Source of the DNA: Thalassococcus sp. S3
Lineage (GTDB): Bacteria; Pseudomonadota; Alphaproteobacteria; Rhodobacterales; Rhodobacteraceae
NCBI RefSeq assembly: GCF_004216475.1
Contig: NZ_CP022303.1
Coordinates: 1,798,001 to 1,862,000 of the forward strand
Direction of reading: 5' to 3'
DNA length: 64,000 nt
This document shows positions 53,641-62,772 of this stretch, one piece after another. Positions within the stretch are counted from its first letter, which is position 1, and each line of letters begins with the position of its first letter. A program made the translations under genes and the position numbers. The notes under the pieces are model-generated. The model saw nothing but the letters and a program-made list of their open reading frames with translations, searched no databases and was not told the origin of the DNA.

Positions 53641-54327
53641 TCAGGCAAGACCGGACTGGCGCGCCTCCTGCCAGGCGCGGGGGGCGTTGAGGAAGGATTC
53701 GACCTCGATCAGCGTCTGTTCGTCAAATCGGCCAGACGTCTTGGCCTCGGCCAGAACATCCCACCAGGTGCAGAGCGCGTGCAGGGTAACGCCGTGATCG
53801 GAGAGCGTCTTTTCCGTCTCCGGAAAAATGCCGTAGGAGAAGAGCACCGCGGTATGCCCGCAGGTTGCCCCGGTCTCGCGAATGGCATCGACAAAGCTGA
53901 GCTTGGAGCCGCCATCGGTGGTCAGATCCTCGACCAGCAGGACGCTTTGACCTTCCGACATCGCCCCTTCGATCCGTGCGTTCCGGCCATAGCCCTTGGG
54001 CTTTTTTCGCACATAGGTCATCGGCAGCGCCATCCGCTCCGCGACAAGGGCTGCAAAGGGGATACCCGCCGTTTCTCCGCCCGCGATATTGTCGAACGCT
54101 TCGAGCCCCGCATCGCGCATCACCGTGACGGTCAGAAAATCCATCAGCGTAGAGCGGATGCGCGGAAACGAGATCAGCTTGCGACAGTCGATATAAGTCG
54201 GAGAGGGCAGGCCGGAGGCCAGCGTAAACGGATCATCGGCGTTCAGGTGAACGGCTTCGATATCCAACAACATCTTGGCTGTCAGGCGCGCGATTTCGTC
54301 CTTGGGCGGGTAGCTGCTGGGGATCAT
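53641..54327 (-). CDS. pyrE: orotate phosphoribosyltransferase
   Basis: Joins orotate and PRPP to make OMP in pyrimidine synthesis. 228 residues: the orotate side [34 protein letters not shown] (Lys loop) and the PRPP-binding motif [15 protein letters not shown]. It is a little longer than the E. coli enzyme (213). It is the second gene of a pyrC-pyrE pair on the minus strand, with 45 bp between. Confidence 0.95.
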   Translation of the reverse strand: MIPSSYPPKDEIARLTAKMLLDIEAVHLNADDPFTLASGLPSPTYIDCRKLISFPRIRSTLMDFLTVTVMRDAGLEAFDNIAGGETAGIPFAALVAERMALPMTYVRKKPKGYGRNARIEGAMSEGQSVLLVEDLTTDGGSKLSFVDAIRETGATCGHTAVLFSYGIFPETEKTLSDHGVTLHALCTWWDVLAEAKTSGRFDEQTLIEVESFLNAPRAWQEARQSGLA

Positions 54328-54372
54328 GGGGTCTTTCCTGGTTGAGGCTGTGCTGGCCGGTCTCTCCCTTGA

Positions 54373-55416
54373 TCAGGGTGCGACATGCCATGTCAAATCG
54401 AAACCGGGGTCGAAAACGGTGACCGGTCCGTCAGCCGTTTCGATACGCGTGGGATAGTCGACGGTCGAGCCCTTGCTCAGTGTAATCGTGTCGCTGTTCA
54501 CGGGCAGTCTGTAAAAGGCGGCTCCGTTTTGGGCGGCAAAGGCGTCAAGGTGATCCAGGGCGCCTTCGGTCTCGAAGACATGGGCGAGAATGGACATCGT
54601 ATTCGTCGCCGTAAAGCACCCCGCGCAGCCACAGGCATTTTCCTTCAGGGCGTCCGTATGCGGCGCGCTGTCGGTGCCCAGGAAGAAGGCTGCCTCCCCG
54701 GATGTCGCGGCTTCGACCAGCGCCTTGCGATGGTCCTCCCGCTTTGCGACCGGCAGGCAGTAATAGTGCGGTTTGATCCCACCCACGAGGATATGGTTAC
54801 GGTTGATGACCAGGTGGTGCGTGGTGATGGTGGCTCCCAGATCCGGGCTTGCGGCGTCACGGACATAGGCGACCGCGCCAGACGTCGTGATGTGTTCCAT
54901 CACAACCCGGAGCCCCGGTGTGGCTCGGCGCATCGGGTCGAGCACGCGGTCGATGAAGACCGCTTCGCGATCAAAGATGTCGACGTCTGGATCGGTGACT
55001 TCCCCGTGTGTGCAAAGCGGAAGACCGATCTCTGCCATGCGTTCAAGCACCGCCCGAACCTTGTCGAAATCCCGCACCCCGCTTGCTGAATTGGTCGTTG
55101 CCCCGGCGGGATAGAGTTTCACCGCGTGCACGACCCCGTCGGCGGCAGCCCTCGCAACGTCATCGGGATCGGTATCTTCCGTCAGGTAAAGCGTCATCAG
55201 CGGCTCAAAGGACATTCCGGCGGGCAGGGCCGCACGGATCCGCTCCCGATAGGTTTCGGCGTCTGCCTTGGTCACAACGGGGGGCACCAGGTTGGGCATG
55301 ATGATGGCGCGGGCGAAATGGCGGGCGGTTTCAGGCAAAACCGCCTTGAGCATGTCTCCGTCGCGCAGATGCAGATGCCAGTCGTCCGGCCGGGTCAACG
55401 TCACTGTGTTGGTCAT
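54373..55416 (-). CDS. pyrC: dihydroorotase (homodimeric, class II)
   Basis: Cyclises carbamoyl-aspartate to dihydroorotate, the third step of pyrimidine synthesis. 347 residues. Metal and carbamylated-Lys ligands are visible: the HLHLRDG motif, [17 protein letters not shown] (the Lys), [19 protein letters not shown] and [13 protein letters not shown]. Length and motifs match the E. coli type (348), not the larger bacterial class I. pyrE follows. Confidence 0.96.
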   Translation of the reverse strand: MTNTVTLTRPDDWHLHLRDGDMLKAVLPETARHFARAIIMPNLVPPVVTKADAETYRERIRAALPAGMSFEPLMTLYLTEDTDPDDVARAAADGVVHAVKLYPAGATTNSASGVRDFDKVRAVLERMAEIGLPLCTHGEVTDPDVDIFDREAVFIDRVLDPMRRATPGLRVVMEHITTSGAVAYVRDAASPDLGATITTHHLVINRNHILVGGIKPHYYCLPVAKREDHRKALVEAATSGEAAFFLGTDSAPHTDALKENACGCAGCFTATNTMSILAHVFETEGALDHLDAFAAQNGAAFYRLPVNSDTITLSKGSTVDYPTRIETADGPVTVFDPGFDLTWHVAP

Positions 55417-55459
55417 AAAGGCGGGCTAGCACAGCGCGCCGCGCGCCGCCAGAGCCTCG

Positions 55460-56458
55460 TCAGCCGATCCGTGCGCTTGTCTCGCCGTCCTCACTCTCAT
55501 GCGTGTCTGCGTCCGGCGCCTCTGCCGGGGCTTCGAGTGCGACAAGGCGGCGGCGGAAACGGGGTGCTTTCATCCGGCTGGTGACGTTCCGGCAGAGCAT
55601 TTTCGTTAGCTCCGGTCGCTCTTCGGCCTCGAGCCGAGCCAGCAGATTGCGAAGGTAGGGCGGATAGTCCCGCCTAGCACGATACATCTGCCCAAAGCCG
55701 TCCGCATCGAATTTCCCAAGCCCGGCCTGGGCGAGGATGCGGTAAAGCAGCTTCATTTCCATCAGGTCGGTCTGCAGCGCCGCCCCCATATGAGGCATGC
55801 GGAGCAAGTCGACATTCGAGCGGTGGAAGAGCGCCGCATGCATCGCATCAAGTGGCTGCATCGGATCATAGAACACAAAGGCATGGTCCGCTCCGTCCAG
55901 CATCTCGGGCGCGAAACCATAGCGGTCCGTGAACGACGTGCGGCGCATGTGGTCAAACCGGTCGTCCCACCCGGCGATCCGGGGATCCAGCGTGGCCTGG
56001 GGCTGCACGGCGATGACCGTGGCACCGGGGGCGGCAATGGAAAAGGCGCAGGCCGCATAGCCGCAGGGGCCAGCGCCGTAAAAGACAACGCGATCGAAAT
56101 CCTCAAAGAACGCGTCATCGATCAACCGGTCAAAGAACTCGTAGATCATCGGATCGCGGAACCACGTATCGCCATCGGAGACGATGCAAAGATGAGACCA
56201 GCCCAGAGCGCGCAGCAGGTCAAAGCCGAGTGGTTGGCCCATATCCGACAGGACCTGAATGCCCTGCATCGATTCGAAGGTGACGATCAGCGTGCTGCGA
56301 TCATCGATGAAGGTCGCAAAATGCTTGTCGCCAAGCGGCTGATAGGTGCCGTGTTCGTCGGCGATTTCGGCCATTTTCGTGCGCCAGGCCTCGGGGTCGA
56401 GACCGGCGAGGGATATGTCGAAACTGTGTGGTGCGTCCTGCATGCGTGGCTCTCTCAT
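55460..56458 (-). CDS. Roseobacter-type protein of unknown function in the glycosyltransferase cluster
   Basis: 332 residues, cytoplasmic. Central sequence: LGWSHLCIVSDGDTWFRDPM, FFDRLIDDAFFEDFDRVVFY, GAGPCGYAACAFSIAAPGAT and DPRIAGWDDRFDHMRRTSF. The GxGxCGYAA...AVQPQATLDP layout suggests an alpha/beta-hydrolase-like or nucleotide-binding fold. I recall such proteins being labelled 'phosphoadenosine phosphosulfate reductase' in Rhodobacteraceae, which I do not support from the sequence. The start is taken at 56458; 56443 is possible. It is the last gene of the minus-strand glycosyltransferase cluster. Confidence 0.6.
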   Translation of the reverse strand: MREPRMQDAPHSFDISLAGLDPEAWRTKMAEIADEHGTYQPLGDKHFATFIDDRSTLIVTFESMQGIQVLSDMGQPLGFDLLRALGWSHLCIVSDGDTWFRDPMIYEFFDRLIDDAFFEDFDRVVFYGAGPCGYAACAFSIAAPGATVIAVQPQATLDPRIAGWDDRFDHMRRTSFTDRYGFAPEMLDGADHAFVFYDPMQPLDAMHAALFHRSNVDLLRMPHMGAALQTDLMEMKLLYRILAQAGLGKFDADGFGQMYRARRDYPPYLRNLLARLEAEERPELTKMLCRNVTSRMKAPRFRRRLVALEAPAEAPDADTHESEDGETSARIG

Positions 56459-56546
56459 CGTCCTGCCAAGACTGAACTGGCCTTGAATATAGCTGCGTAT
56501 CTGCCAATTGCGGCAAGTTTTGGCAAAACTTGTGCGGTATTCGAGA

Positions 56547-57596
56547 CTAATCTGAGGCGGAGGCGCGCGCGGCGCGTCCATAGGCAAAAATCCTCTTAGC
56601 CTCGGTCGGGTCGAGCGGGCGGGAAGAGGGGGTCATCAGAAGTCTTCCAAACAAGGAGCGATTGGGTTCGTCCTGCATCAGGGTTTCGAATTCGGTCAGT
56701 CGCCACGCGACGGCTGCTTTATGCAAACGCTGCAATTCGGCGTCCCGCCCAAGCTCAGCGCGCACCTTTTCAGCGCGCGCGGCAAAGCGCAGGATCGTCT
56801 TGTCTTCACAGGTGTTGAAGTTCCGCTCCACCCAATAATCAAGTCCCAGACGGTCCTGCGCATGAACGGCGCGCCCCCGCGACGCCTTGAGCACGTAGCT
56901 TTGCATCGCGCCCAGCGGGTAATGGTTCAGCTGGACCAGATCGTGATTTGATCGCCCGAAATCCGAAAAGATCCGCTTTGTCTTGAAGGGTTCGGCCAGT
57001 GGACGGCCGCTGCCGTCATACCAATGTGACAGGGGCAATCTGGACCGGTCCGGTTGGCGGGGGCGATGGACCCCCAGTTTGGCGTAGGTCCCGTCGTTGC
57101 GATAAAGCGTTTTGAAAAACGATGCGCGCCACGGCCAGGTGAGTGTGCGCGGCGCGCAACGGGTAAACTGCCCTGTGATCGGCGCGTCGACATAGTCAAC
57201 CACACCGGCATTGCCGAAAAGCCGCCAGGTCAGCGTGATGGCCGTTGCCCGCGGCAGGGCGGCGTAAAGATCGGCCAGGGTGCCCGCGCCGACATGAATG
57301 TTCACGAACTCGTCGATATCTACCGTCAAAAGCCAATCGGCCTGGGCGACAGCGTCTGTTCTGTCGGCTGTTTTGAGCGCCGTGAATTGTATCCCGCGCT
57401 CGTGATAGGGGCCGTCATTGCGGATATGGGTCAGATGGCCCATCGCGGCCAACCGGTCAAGCATCAGGTCAGTGCCGTCGGCGCAGTCATTCGAAAAGAC
57501 CAGGAAATCGTCAAACCCGCAGGTGATATGATGCGCCAGCCAGTCGAGCAGGAACGCTCCCTCGTTGCGCAGGGTCAGCACGGCCAGTGTGCGCAT
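56547..57596 (-). CDS. glycosyltransferase family 2-like protein (VDIDEF type)
   Basis: 349 residues. N-terminal nucleotide-binding LAVLTLRNEGAFLLDWLAHH, then FSNDCADGTDLMLDRLAAMG, and acidic motif TVDIDEFVN. It resembles the C-terminal domain of the neighbouring fusion in order (NDCADGT, WRLFGNAGV, LVQLNHYPLGAMQSYVLKAS and RGRAVH). The sugar and acceptor are unknown. It starts within the last codon of the fusion gene (TGATG overlap), so the two are translated together. Confidence 0.8.
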   Translation of the reverse strand: MRTLAVLTLRNEGAFLLDWLAHHITCGFDDFLVFSNDCADGTDLMLDRLAAMGHLTHIRNDGPYHERGIQFTALKTADRTDAVAQADWLLTVDIDEFVNIHVGAGTLADLYAALPRATAITLTWRLFGNAGVVDYVDAPITGQFTRCAPRTLTWPWRASFFKTLYRNDGTYAKLGVHRPRQPDRSRLPLSHWYDGSGRPLAEPFKTKRIFSDFGRSNHDLVQLNHYPLGAMQSYVLKASRGRAVHAQDRLGLDYWVERNFNTCEDKTILRFAARAEKVRAELGRDAELQRLHKAAVAWRLTEFETLMQDEPNRSLFGRLLMTPSSRPLDPTEAKRIFAYGRAARASASD

Positions 57597-59923
57597 CAAC
57601 TCTCCATGTCGAGCGCAAGCGCATAGGCGACACGCTCGGCCTCGGTCAATTTGATCTTCAGTGCCTGCTGGTAAAGATCCTCGAATTCCGGCCTGCCGTG
57701 AAGTTCTGCCGCCTTTGCGCGGTGCCAGTCCAAACCGGCGGCATGAAGCTGCTGCAAGGCTTCATCCTGCATAAGCTTGTCATATTCGATTTGCAGGCGG
57801 GGGATATTTCGCTTGATCGTGATGTCGCGCACATCGGACCAGTCCATCCTGATCCAGTAATTCAGCCCGATAGAGCGATCGACATGCAAAGCCCGTCCAC
57901 GCTGGCGTTTGATCAGGAAGCTCTCGGCACTTCGCAGGGCGTAATGGTTAAGCTGGATCAGATCGTAGCCGATAGACCTCATGGAGCTGCGCCATCCCTT
58001 CTTGGCCATCTCCTCGGTGATGTCGCGGCCGGAGCCGTTGACCCAGCGCACCTTGTCCGCTTGATCGTCGATCAGTTGATTGGGCCGGTGGCAGCTGAGC
58101 TTACGGTAAGCCCCGATATTGCGTGACATGGTCTTGAACCCCCAAACCGTATGCGGCTTGGGGCAGAATTTCGGCGCGCAGGTATCGAACTGGTCGATCA
58201 CAAACCGGTCGTCCAGCCGGGTCACACCGTTATGTCCGAAAAGCCGCCAGGTCATCGCGACATTGGTCGCCTCGGGCACCCGCGCGCGGAAATCATCCAG
58301 CGTTCCGTTTCCGCAGCGCACGTTGATGAATTCGTCGACGTCGATGTGGATGACCCAATCGGCCTTACGGATCACGGGTTGTTTGAGGGCGTTGTTCAGC
58401 GCGTGCTGTTGCGGCGACTTCCCTTTCCATCCCGAATTGTCGCGATGGGTCACGATACCCATGTCAGACAGCCGGTTCAGGATCCGGTCCGTTCCGTCGC
58501 TGCAATCGTTGGTGTAGATCAGGAAGTGGTCGACGCCGATGGCGCGATGATACGCGATCCATTCCAGGATATAGGGTGCCTCATCCTTCATGCAGCCGAC
58601 GATCACGGTACCGGACGATCCGTCGGGCAGACCGCGTGCCGCGCGCGCGGTGTAGGCGGCGGCCAGCGCCTCTTCGTTCACCGCGCCCATGCGGTTGTGG
58701 GGCGCAAAGGGGGATCGGCGCAGCTTGCGATAATTTCGCAGCGCCAAAGGTGGCATGACCGTTTTGGCCGCATCACTGGGTTCAGGCAGGTCTTTTGCGT
58801 CTTTGGCGACCCGCGCCGCCCGTTTGGCCTCTCGCGCGGCTTTGTCGATGCGGAACATGAAGGCCAGCAGATATTGCGATGCACGAAAGCCCCGACCCGG
58901 ATCGGCCTCACGCCAGGCAGGGCGGGGGGCGGGCGCTTGCAGATCCGCGCTTGAAAGAGCGGGCTGGTTTGGCAGCAAAGCGGGAAGATGCGCGGAGAAA
59001 TGGTCGGACACCGGGAAAAGCGCGCCCGGATCGAGCGCGGGGCCATCAATGGCGATCTCACGCAGAAGGGTATTCCACAAAACCGGTTCGACCCGCTTCT
59101 TGCCGGAGGCGTGAAGCTGTTGAACCAGCGCGTTGAACTGACGGGCGCGGGCAAGCCACGCGGCGGACGGCTCCATGGGCAGGTCTTCGGGTGCTGCCTT
59201 GCCGATGCTTGGATCAATGTCGAATGCCGCGCGCAGCTCCTCCGTCGCGTTGGCGCCAGCGAAATGGACTGAGTCGTAGGGGCGGAAGGTGACCTGCTCA
59301 AAAACATCACCCCAGAACGCCGCGAGGCGGGGCAGGTCGATCCAGAAAGGCGCCGCATCGGTTTCCAGAAACTGCCCTGCCTTGACGTCGAGGCTGGCCC
59401 CGGTGGCAAGAGCCGCGTCCCACCAGCTGGCCGCGTTGGCAAGCTGGATGTCCCGGTCAAGGGGCGCCGCGCGACCGGAAAGAACCTGAGTGGCGTAAGC
59501 CTTTGCAAGAAGTCTGGCAGGCGCGTCGACATGGGCCACAACCTCGATCCGGTTGGAAAACGGGGTAAGCAGCTCTTTCAGGCGCTCCAGCTCGGATCTG
59601 CGGTGAAGTGACGTGGCAAGCTGATGTGCCGACAGCAGCAGAATGTCCGGATCCGCGCGCTCAACCTCTCGTTTCAACTCTTCCGATATGGTTTGGCGAT
59701 GTTCTGCCTGCGCCTGTGGCGCGGCCAGCCCGCGGGCACGGCGCAGGGGATCGACGTGATCGGGATCCGTCACCGCCATGTAAAGGCGGCTGTGATTGGT
59801 CTGCCCCAAAACCTTCGGCAACAGGATCCCCTTGGAGGCCAATTGCGCGCGTTTTTCGGCGGCGACGCGGTGCACTCGGCCCGCGCCGGCATGGGCCAGT
59901 CCGATATGGACGATGATCCGCAT
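57596..59923 (-). CDS. fusion of a degenerate sulfotransferase-like domain and a family 2-like glycosyltransferase
   Basis: 775 residues. The N-terminal 350 or so resemble a sulfotransferase/aryl-kinase-like layout: the start IIVHIGLAHAGAGRVHRVAA sits where sulfotransferases have the PAPS-binding HIGAPKTGTT loop, but the Lys/Thr residues are missing. A helix-rich linker with basic runs (RAARVAKDAKDLP) leads to a glycosyltransferase domain from about residue 435: TVIVGCMKDEAPYILEWIAY, YTNDCSDGTDRILNRL and HIDVDEF. A two-function or scaffold-type enzyme is plausible. It is coupled to both neighbours by overlapping codons. Confidence 0.75.
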   Translation of the reverse strand: MRIIVHIGLAHAGAGRVHRVAAEKRAQLASKGILLPKVLGQTNHSRLYMAVTDPDHVDPLRRARGLAAPQAQAEHRQTISEELKREVERADPDILLLSAHQLATSLHRRSELERLKELLTPFSNRIEVVAHVDAPARLLAKAYATQVLSGRAAPLDRDIQLANAASWWDAALATGASLDVKAGQFLETDAAPFWIDLPRLAAFWGDVFEQVTFRPYDSVHFAGANATEELRAAFDIDPSIGKAAPEDLPMEPSAAWLARARQFNALVQQLHASGKKRVEPVLWNTLLREIAIDGPALDPGALFPVSDHFSAHLPALLPNQPALSSADLQAPAPRPAWREADPGRGFRASQYLLAFMFRIDKAAREAKRAARVAKDAKDLPEPSDAAKTVMPPLALRNYRKLRRSPFAPHNRMGAVNEEALAAAYTARAARGLPDGSSGTVIVGCMKDEAPYILEWIAYHRAIGVDHFLIYTNDCSDGTDRILNRLSDMGIVTHRDNSGWKGKSPQQHALNNALKQPVIRKADWVIHIDVDEFINVRCGNGTLDDFRARVPEATNVAMTWRLFGHNGVTRLDDRFVIDQFDTCAPKFCPKPHTVWGFKTMSRNIGAYRKLSCHRPNQLIDDQADKVRWVNGSGRDITEEMAKKGWRSSMRSIGYDLIQLNHYALRSAESFLIKRQRGRALHVDRSIGLNYWIRMDWSDVRDITIKRNIPRLQIEYDKLMQDEALQQLHAAGLDWHRAKAAELHGRPEFEDLYQQALKIKLTEAERVAYALALDMES

Positions 59924-60561
59924 CAGATCGGCACCTCGTCTTCCCGTACGGTTGGATTGACATTAATGCGCCCCCACCACGGCAGCTTCAGTCCCAGAAA
60001 ATCGGCGATGTGATTTCGGGCGCTCTTGTCCGCCACATCGAACTCCAGAAAGTCGGGGTCGTCCCGAAACAGCATTGCAAGATGGGCATAGTGGCCGGTG
60101 ATCCAGGTTTCTCGCTCTTTACTCGTCTCCCCATATCCCACCGGCAGGCCGGGCACGTTCGCAGCCGGCAAACGCTCGGTTCCAAGGTCGGACCAGCCGA
60201 GTATGGATTGCGACATTTCAAAAGGATCGCGGCGCGAGGCAAGGAATTTGACGCCGGGGTGATGCGCGCGGATCGCCGCGATCAGCGCCGCGTCGGTCTG
60301 GGGCCAAAGGGACTGGCCGTCGCGCAGCACACTCATCTCTGAAATCGCCGGAAACTCTTCAAGATAGGCCGCCGGATCGCCGGTTTCGAAATACCCACGA
60401 TACAGCAGGTCGCCGACATATTGCCGGTGCAGCGTCTTGTTCTGCGTCTGGCGGACGCGAATGCGGTGATCGGCCACTTTCAGACCTGCCAGTTTCAATG
60501 CGCGCGCCAACGTCGTTGTGCCTGATTTCGGCAGGCCCAGATTTACGACACGCAGGCTCAT
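59923..60561 (-). CDS. sulfotransferase family protein
   Basis: 212 residues. The P-loop for PAPS is clear: GLPKSGTTTLARALKLAG at residues 9-26 with Lys12, and FLASRRDPFEMSQSILGW provides the 3'-phosphate-binding Arg/Ser region. This is the intact PAPS motif that the fused domain in the next gene lacks. It probably sulfates a sugar or other surface-glycan acceptor, given the glycosyltransferase neighbours. Start and stop overlap both neighbours (ATGA style), so the cluster is one transcript. Confidence 0.85.
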   Translation of the reverse strand: MSLRVVNLGLPKSGTTTLARALKLAGLKVADHRIRVRQTQNKTLHRQYVGDLLYRGYFETGDPAAYLEEFPAISEMSVLRDGQSLWPQTDAALIAAIRAHHPGVKFLASRRDPFEMSQSILGWSDLGTERLPAANVPGLPVGYGETSKERETWITGHYAHLAMLFRDDPDFLEFDVADKSARNHIADFLGLKLPWWGRINVNPTVREDEVPI

Positions 60562-61610
60562 GCCTCGATCCCCAGCTCTTTCAGCATCGCTTCCTCCGCG
60601 GGCGGCAGGGTGGAGGCACGGCGCAGATGGCGGCGCATGCGGATATAGGGGCGCTGTTCAAGCAACTCATCGCGCCTTTGCCGATGCAGGCGGACCGCTT
60701 CATCATGCAACGCGCCGATCTCGGCATCCGCCTTCAGCTCCGCCAGCGCGGCCTGCAGCGCGGGCAGGTAGCGTTGGATGCTCAGGTCTTCAAAGGCTGG
60801 GTCGTTCCGTTCTCGCCAATACGTATCGTCAAACGCGCGGTTTTCGCGGTTTACATCGCCCCGGTCATTCTTGACCAGATAGCTGTCAAGCGAACGCAGG
60901 GCGTAGTGGTTGAGCGTTGCGAAACGCCTTGCGCCTTTGGCGGGAAACTTGCGGATCCGTCGCGGGTTGGCTGCCACAAGGAAGCGATGTGGCACATCGC
61001 GCCCTGCGCAATCGGTCCAGCGTGGGCGCTTTTCAGGGGCAAGCTTGCTTTTGAAAAAGGGCCTGTGCGCTCCGAAATACTGCAGCGGGAAGTTCCCGCG
61101 TATCAGTGATTTGACCTCGATCGCGGCCTCGCCCCCCCAAAGGTCGGGATTATGCGACCGGGTGAATTGTGCAATCACCGGGACATCCTCAAACCGCTCC
61201 ACCCCGTGATTTGCAAAGAACTGAAAGTGGGCGGAGATCGCCTGTGGATTGCCGCATGCCGAAATCAGGGCCGGAAGGGTGTGGTCGCCGACATGGATGT
61301 TCAGAAACTCGTCGACATCCGCGATCCAGATCCAATCCGCCCCGGTCACAAGCGGATGTTTCTTGGCATGTTTAAGCGCTTCCATCTGATAGTTCCGCCC
61401 CTGGGCGGGATTGGGCAGATGTGTCACGCCTCCCCTGGTGGCCAGCGCATCCAGCAGATGGTCGGTCCCATCGGTGCAATCGTTCGAGTAGAACAGGAAA
61501 TCCGTCACCCCGATCAGGCGCTGGAACGCGATCCATTCCAGCAGGAACGGTCCCTCGTTCTTCACGCAGGTCACCGCCGTGATGCGCATCTGCCCCTCGT
61601 TGCTGTCCAT
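60558..61610 (-). CDS. glycosyltransferase family 2-like protein (DVDEF type)
   Basis: 350 residues with the start at 61610. The N-terminus ITAVTCVKNEGPFLLEWIAF, SNDCTDGTDHLLDALA and acidic motif IADVDEFLN align with the other cluster members. It adds QFFANHGVERFEDVPVIAQF and LNHYALRSLDSYLVKNDRG, then a helical C-terminus. The stop overlaps the sulfotransferase start. It is the first gene of the minus-strand cluster. Earlier in-frame starts at 61670 and 61703 are possible; ATG 61589 is a shorter one. Confidence 0.8.
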   Translation of the reverse strand: MDSNEGQMRITAVTCVKNEGPFLLEWIAFQRLIGVTDFLFYSNDCTDGTDHLLDALATRGGVTHLPNPAQGRNYQMEALKHAKKHPLVTGADWIWIADVDEFLNIHVGDHTLPALISACGNPQAISAHFQFFANHGVERFEDVPVIAQFTRSHNPDLWGGEAAIEVKSLIRGNFPLQYFGAHRPFFKSKLAPEKRPRWTDCAGRDVPHRFLVAANPRRIRKFPAKGARRFATLNHYALRSLDSYLVKNDRGDVNRENRAFDDTYWRERNDPAFEDLSIQRYLPALQAALAELKADAEIGALHDEAVRLHRQRRDELLEQRPYIRMRRHLRRASTLPPAEEAMLKELGIEA

Positions 61611-61806
61611 GCCCTGCCTTGTCCCGCACCCTGCAGGCGACGGATACTGCATTTTTCTTACCGTTTTCATCGCATCCCGTGCCTTTCGGGTCAAGAATCG
61701 CACGGATTTTCAAGGTATTTGTCGCAAGGTGCCGGTCACCTAAGACCTTCGGCTTGCTTGACCTTCCCCGCGACCCGTGCGCTCCTGCGGCGCGGGAGGA
61801 TTTTTC

Positions 61807-62715
61807 ATGACGACACCACCATCCATTGACGCGGTTCAATCCATGCTGGGCGAGACAGGCTATGTCTGCGGTCGGGCTTTGGCCACGGTGGTGTTTTTGT
61901 CGCTCAAACTCGGGCGCCCGCTCTTTCTCGAAGGCGAGGCGGGCGTCGGCAAGACCGAGATTGCCAAGGCGCTGAGCGCGGCTTTGGGTCGCCGCCTGAT
62001 CCGGCTGCAATGCTATGAGGGGCTTGATGCGGCTTCTGCCGTCTACGAATGGAACTTTCCCGCGCAGATGGTGGCCATTCGCACCGCCGAGGCGTCGGGT
62101 GGTGCCGATCGCGGTGCGCTGCAAGCCGAGCTGTTCAGCGACGATTACCTGATCGAGCGCCCGCTTCTGGACGCCATGCGACCCGATCCCTCCGGCCCGC
62201 CGGTTTTGCTGATCGATGAGCTCGACCGCACCGATGAGCCGTTCGAGGCTTTCCTGCTGGAGGCGCTCAGCGACTTTCAGGTCACCATCCCCGAACTGGG
62301 CACCGTCAAGGCGCCCGAGCCCCCCATCGTGATCCTCACCTCCAACCGCACGCGCGAGGTGCATGACGCGCTCAAGCGCCGCTGCCTTTATCACTGGGTC
62401 GACTATCCGAATTTCGAACGCGAGGTCGAAATCCTGTCCGCGCGCGCGCCCGAAGCGGCCGAAACGCTGAGCCGCGAGATCGTGGCCTTCGTCCAGCAAT
62501 TGCGCACCGAGGATCTCTTCAAGAAGCCCGGTGTGGCCGAAACCATCGACTGGGCCAAATGCCTGCTGGCCCTCGACATTATCAACCTCAGCCCCGAAGT
62601 GATCGCCGACACTTTGGGTGCGATCCTGAAATACCAGGACGACATCCAGAAGCTGCAAGGGTCCGAGGCCAAACGCCTGCTCGATCAGGCCAAGGCGTCT
62701 CTCGAGCCCGCCTGA
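61807..62715 (+). CDS. MoxR/CoxD-type AAA+ ATPase
   Basis: 302 residues. Walker A GEAGVGKTEIAKAL (K49), Walker B VLLIDELDRTDEPFEAFLLE and sensor VILTSNRTREVHDALKRRC. These are the hallmarks of the MoxR/CoxD class, which act as chaperones inserting metal cofactors together with VWA partners. The start at 61807 (MTTPPSIDA) is preferred over 61777. A CoxE-like VWA gene follows after the repeat element, the expected pairing. No Mo-hydroxylase (coxMSL) genes are visible in the window. Confidence 0.92.
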   Translation: MTTPPSIDAVQSMLGETGYVCGRALATVVFLSLKLGRPLFLEGEAGVGKTEIAKALSAALGRRLIRLQCYEGLDAASAVYEWNFPAQMVAIRTAEASGGADRGALQAELFSDDYLIERPLLDAMRPDPSGPPVLLIDELDRTDEPFEAFLLEALSDFQVTIPELGTVKAPEPPIVILTSNRTREVHDALKRRCLYHWVDYPNFEREVEILSARAPEAAETLSREIVAFVQQLRTEDLFKKPGVAETIDWAKCLLALDIINLSPEVIADTLGAILKYQDDIQKLQGSEAKRLLDQAKASLEPA

Positions 62716-62765
62716 TGCTTCTTTGGGTTTCAAATATCCCGGGGGTGCGGGGGCAGAACCCCCGC
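62716..62765 (-). repeat. dispersed palindromic element, copy 2
   Basis: Between the MoxR and VWA genes, immediately after the MoxR stop: tgcttctttgggtttc, then aaatatcccggggg and a perfect hairpin GCGGGGG-CAGAA-CCCCCGC at 62747-62765. This is the reverse complement of the layout at 28585-28647. Inside an apparent operon it may act as an attenuator or RNA-stability hairpin. Confidence 0.75.
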
Positions 62766-62772
62766 GAAAAGG

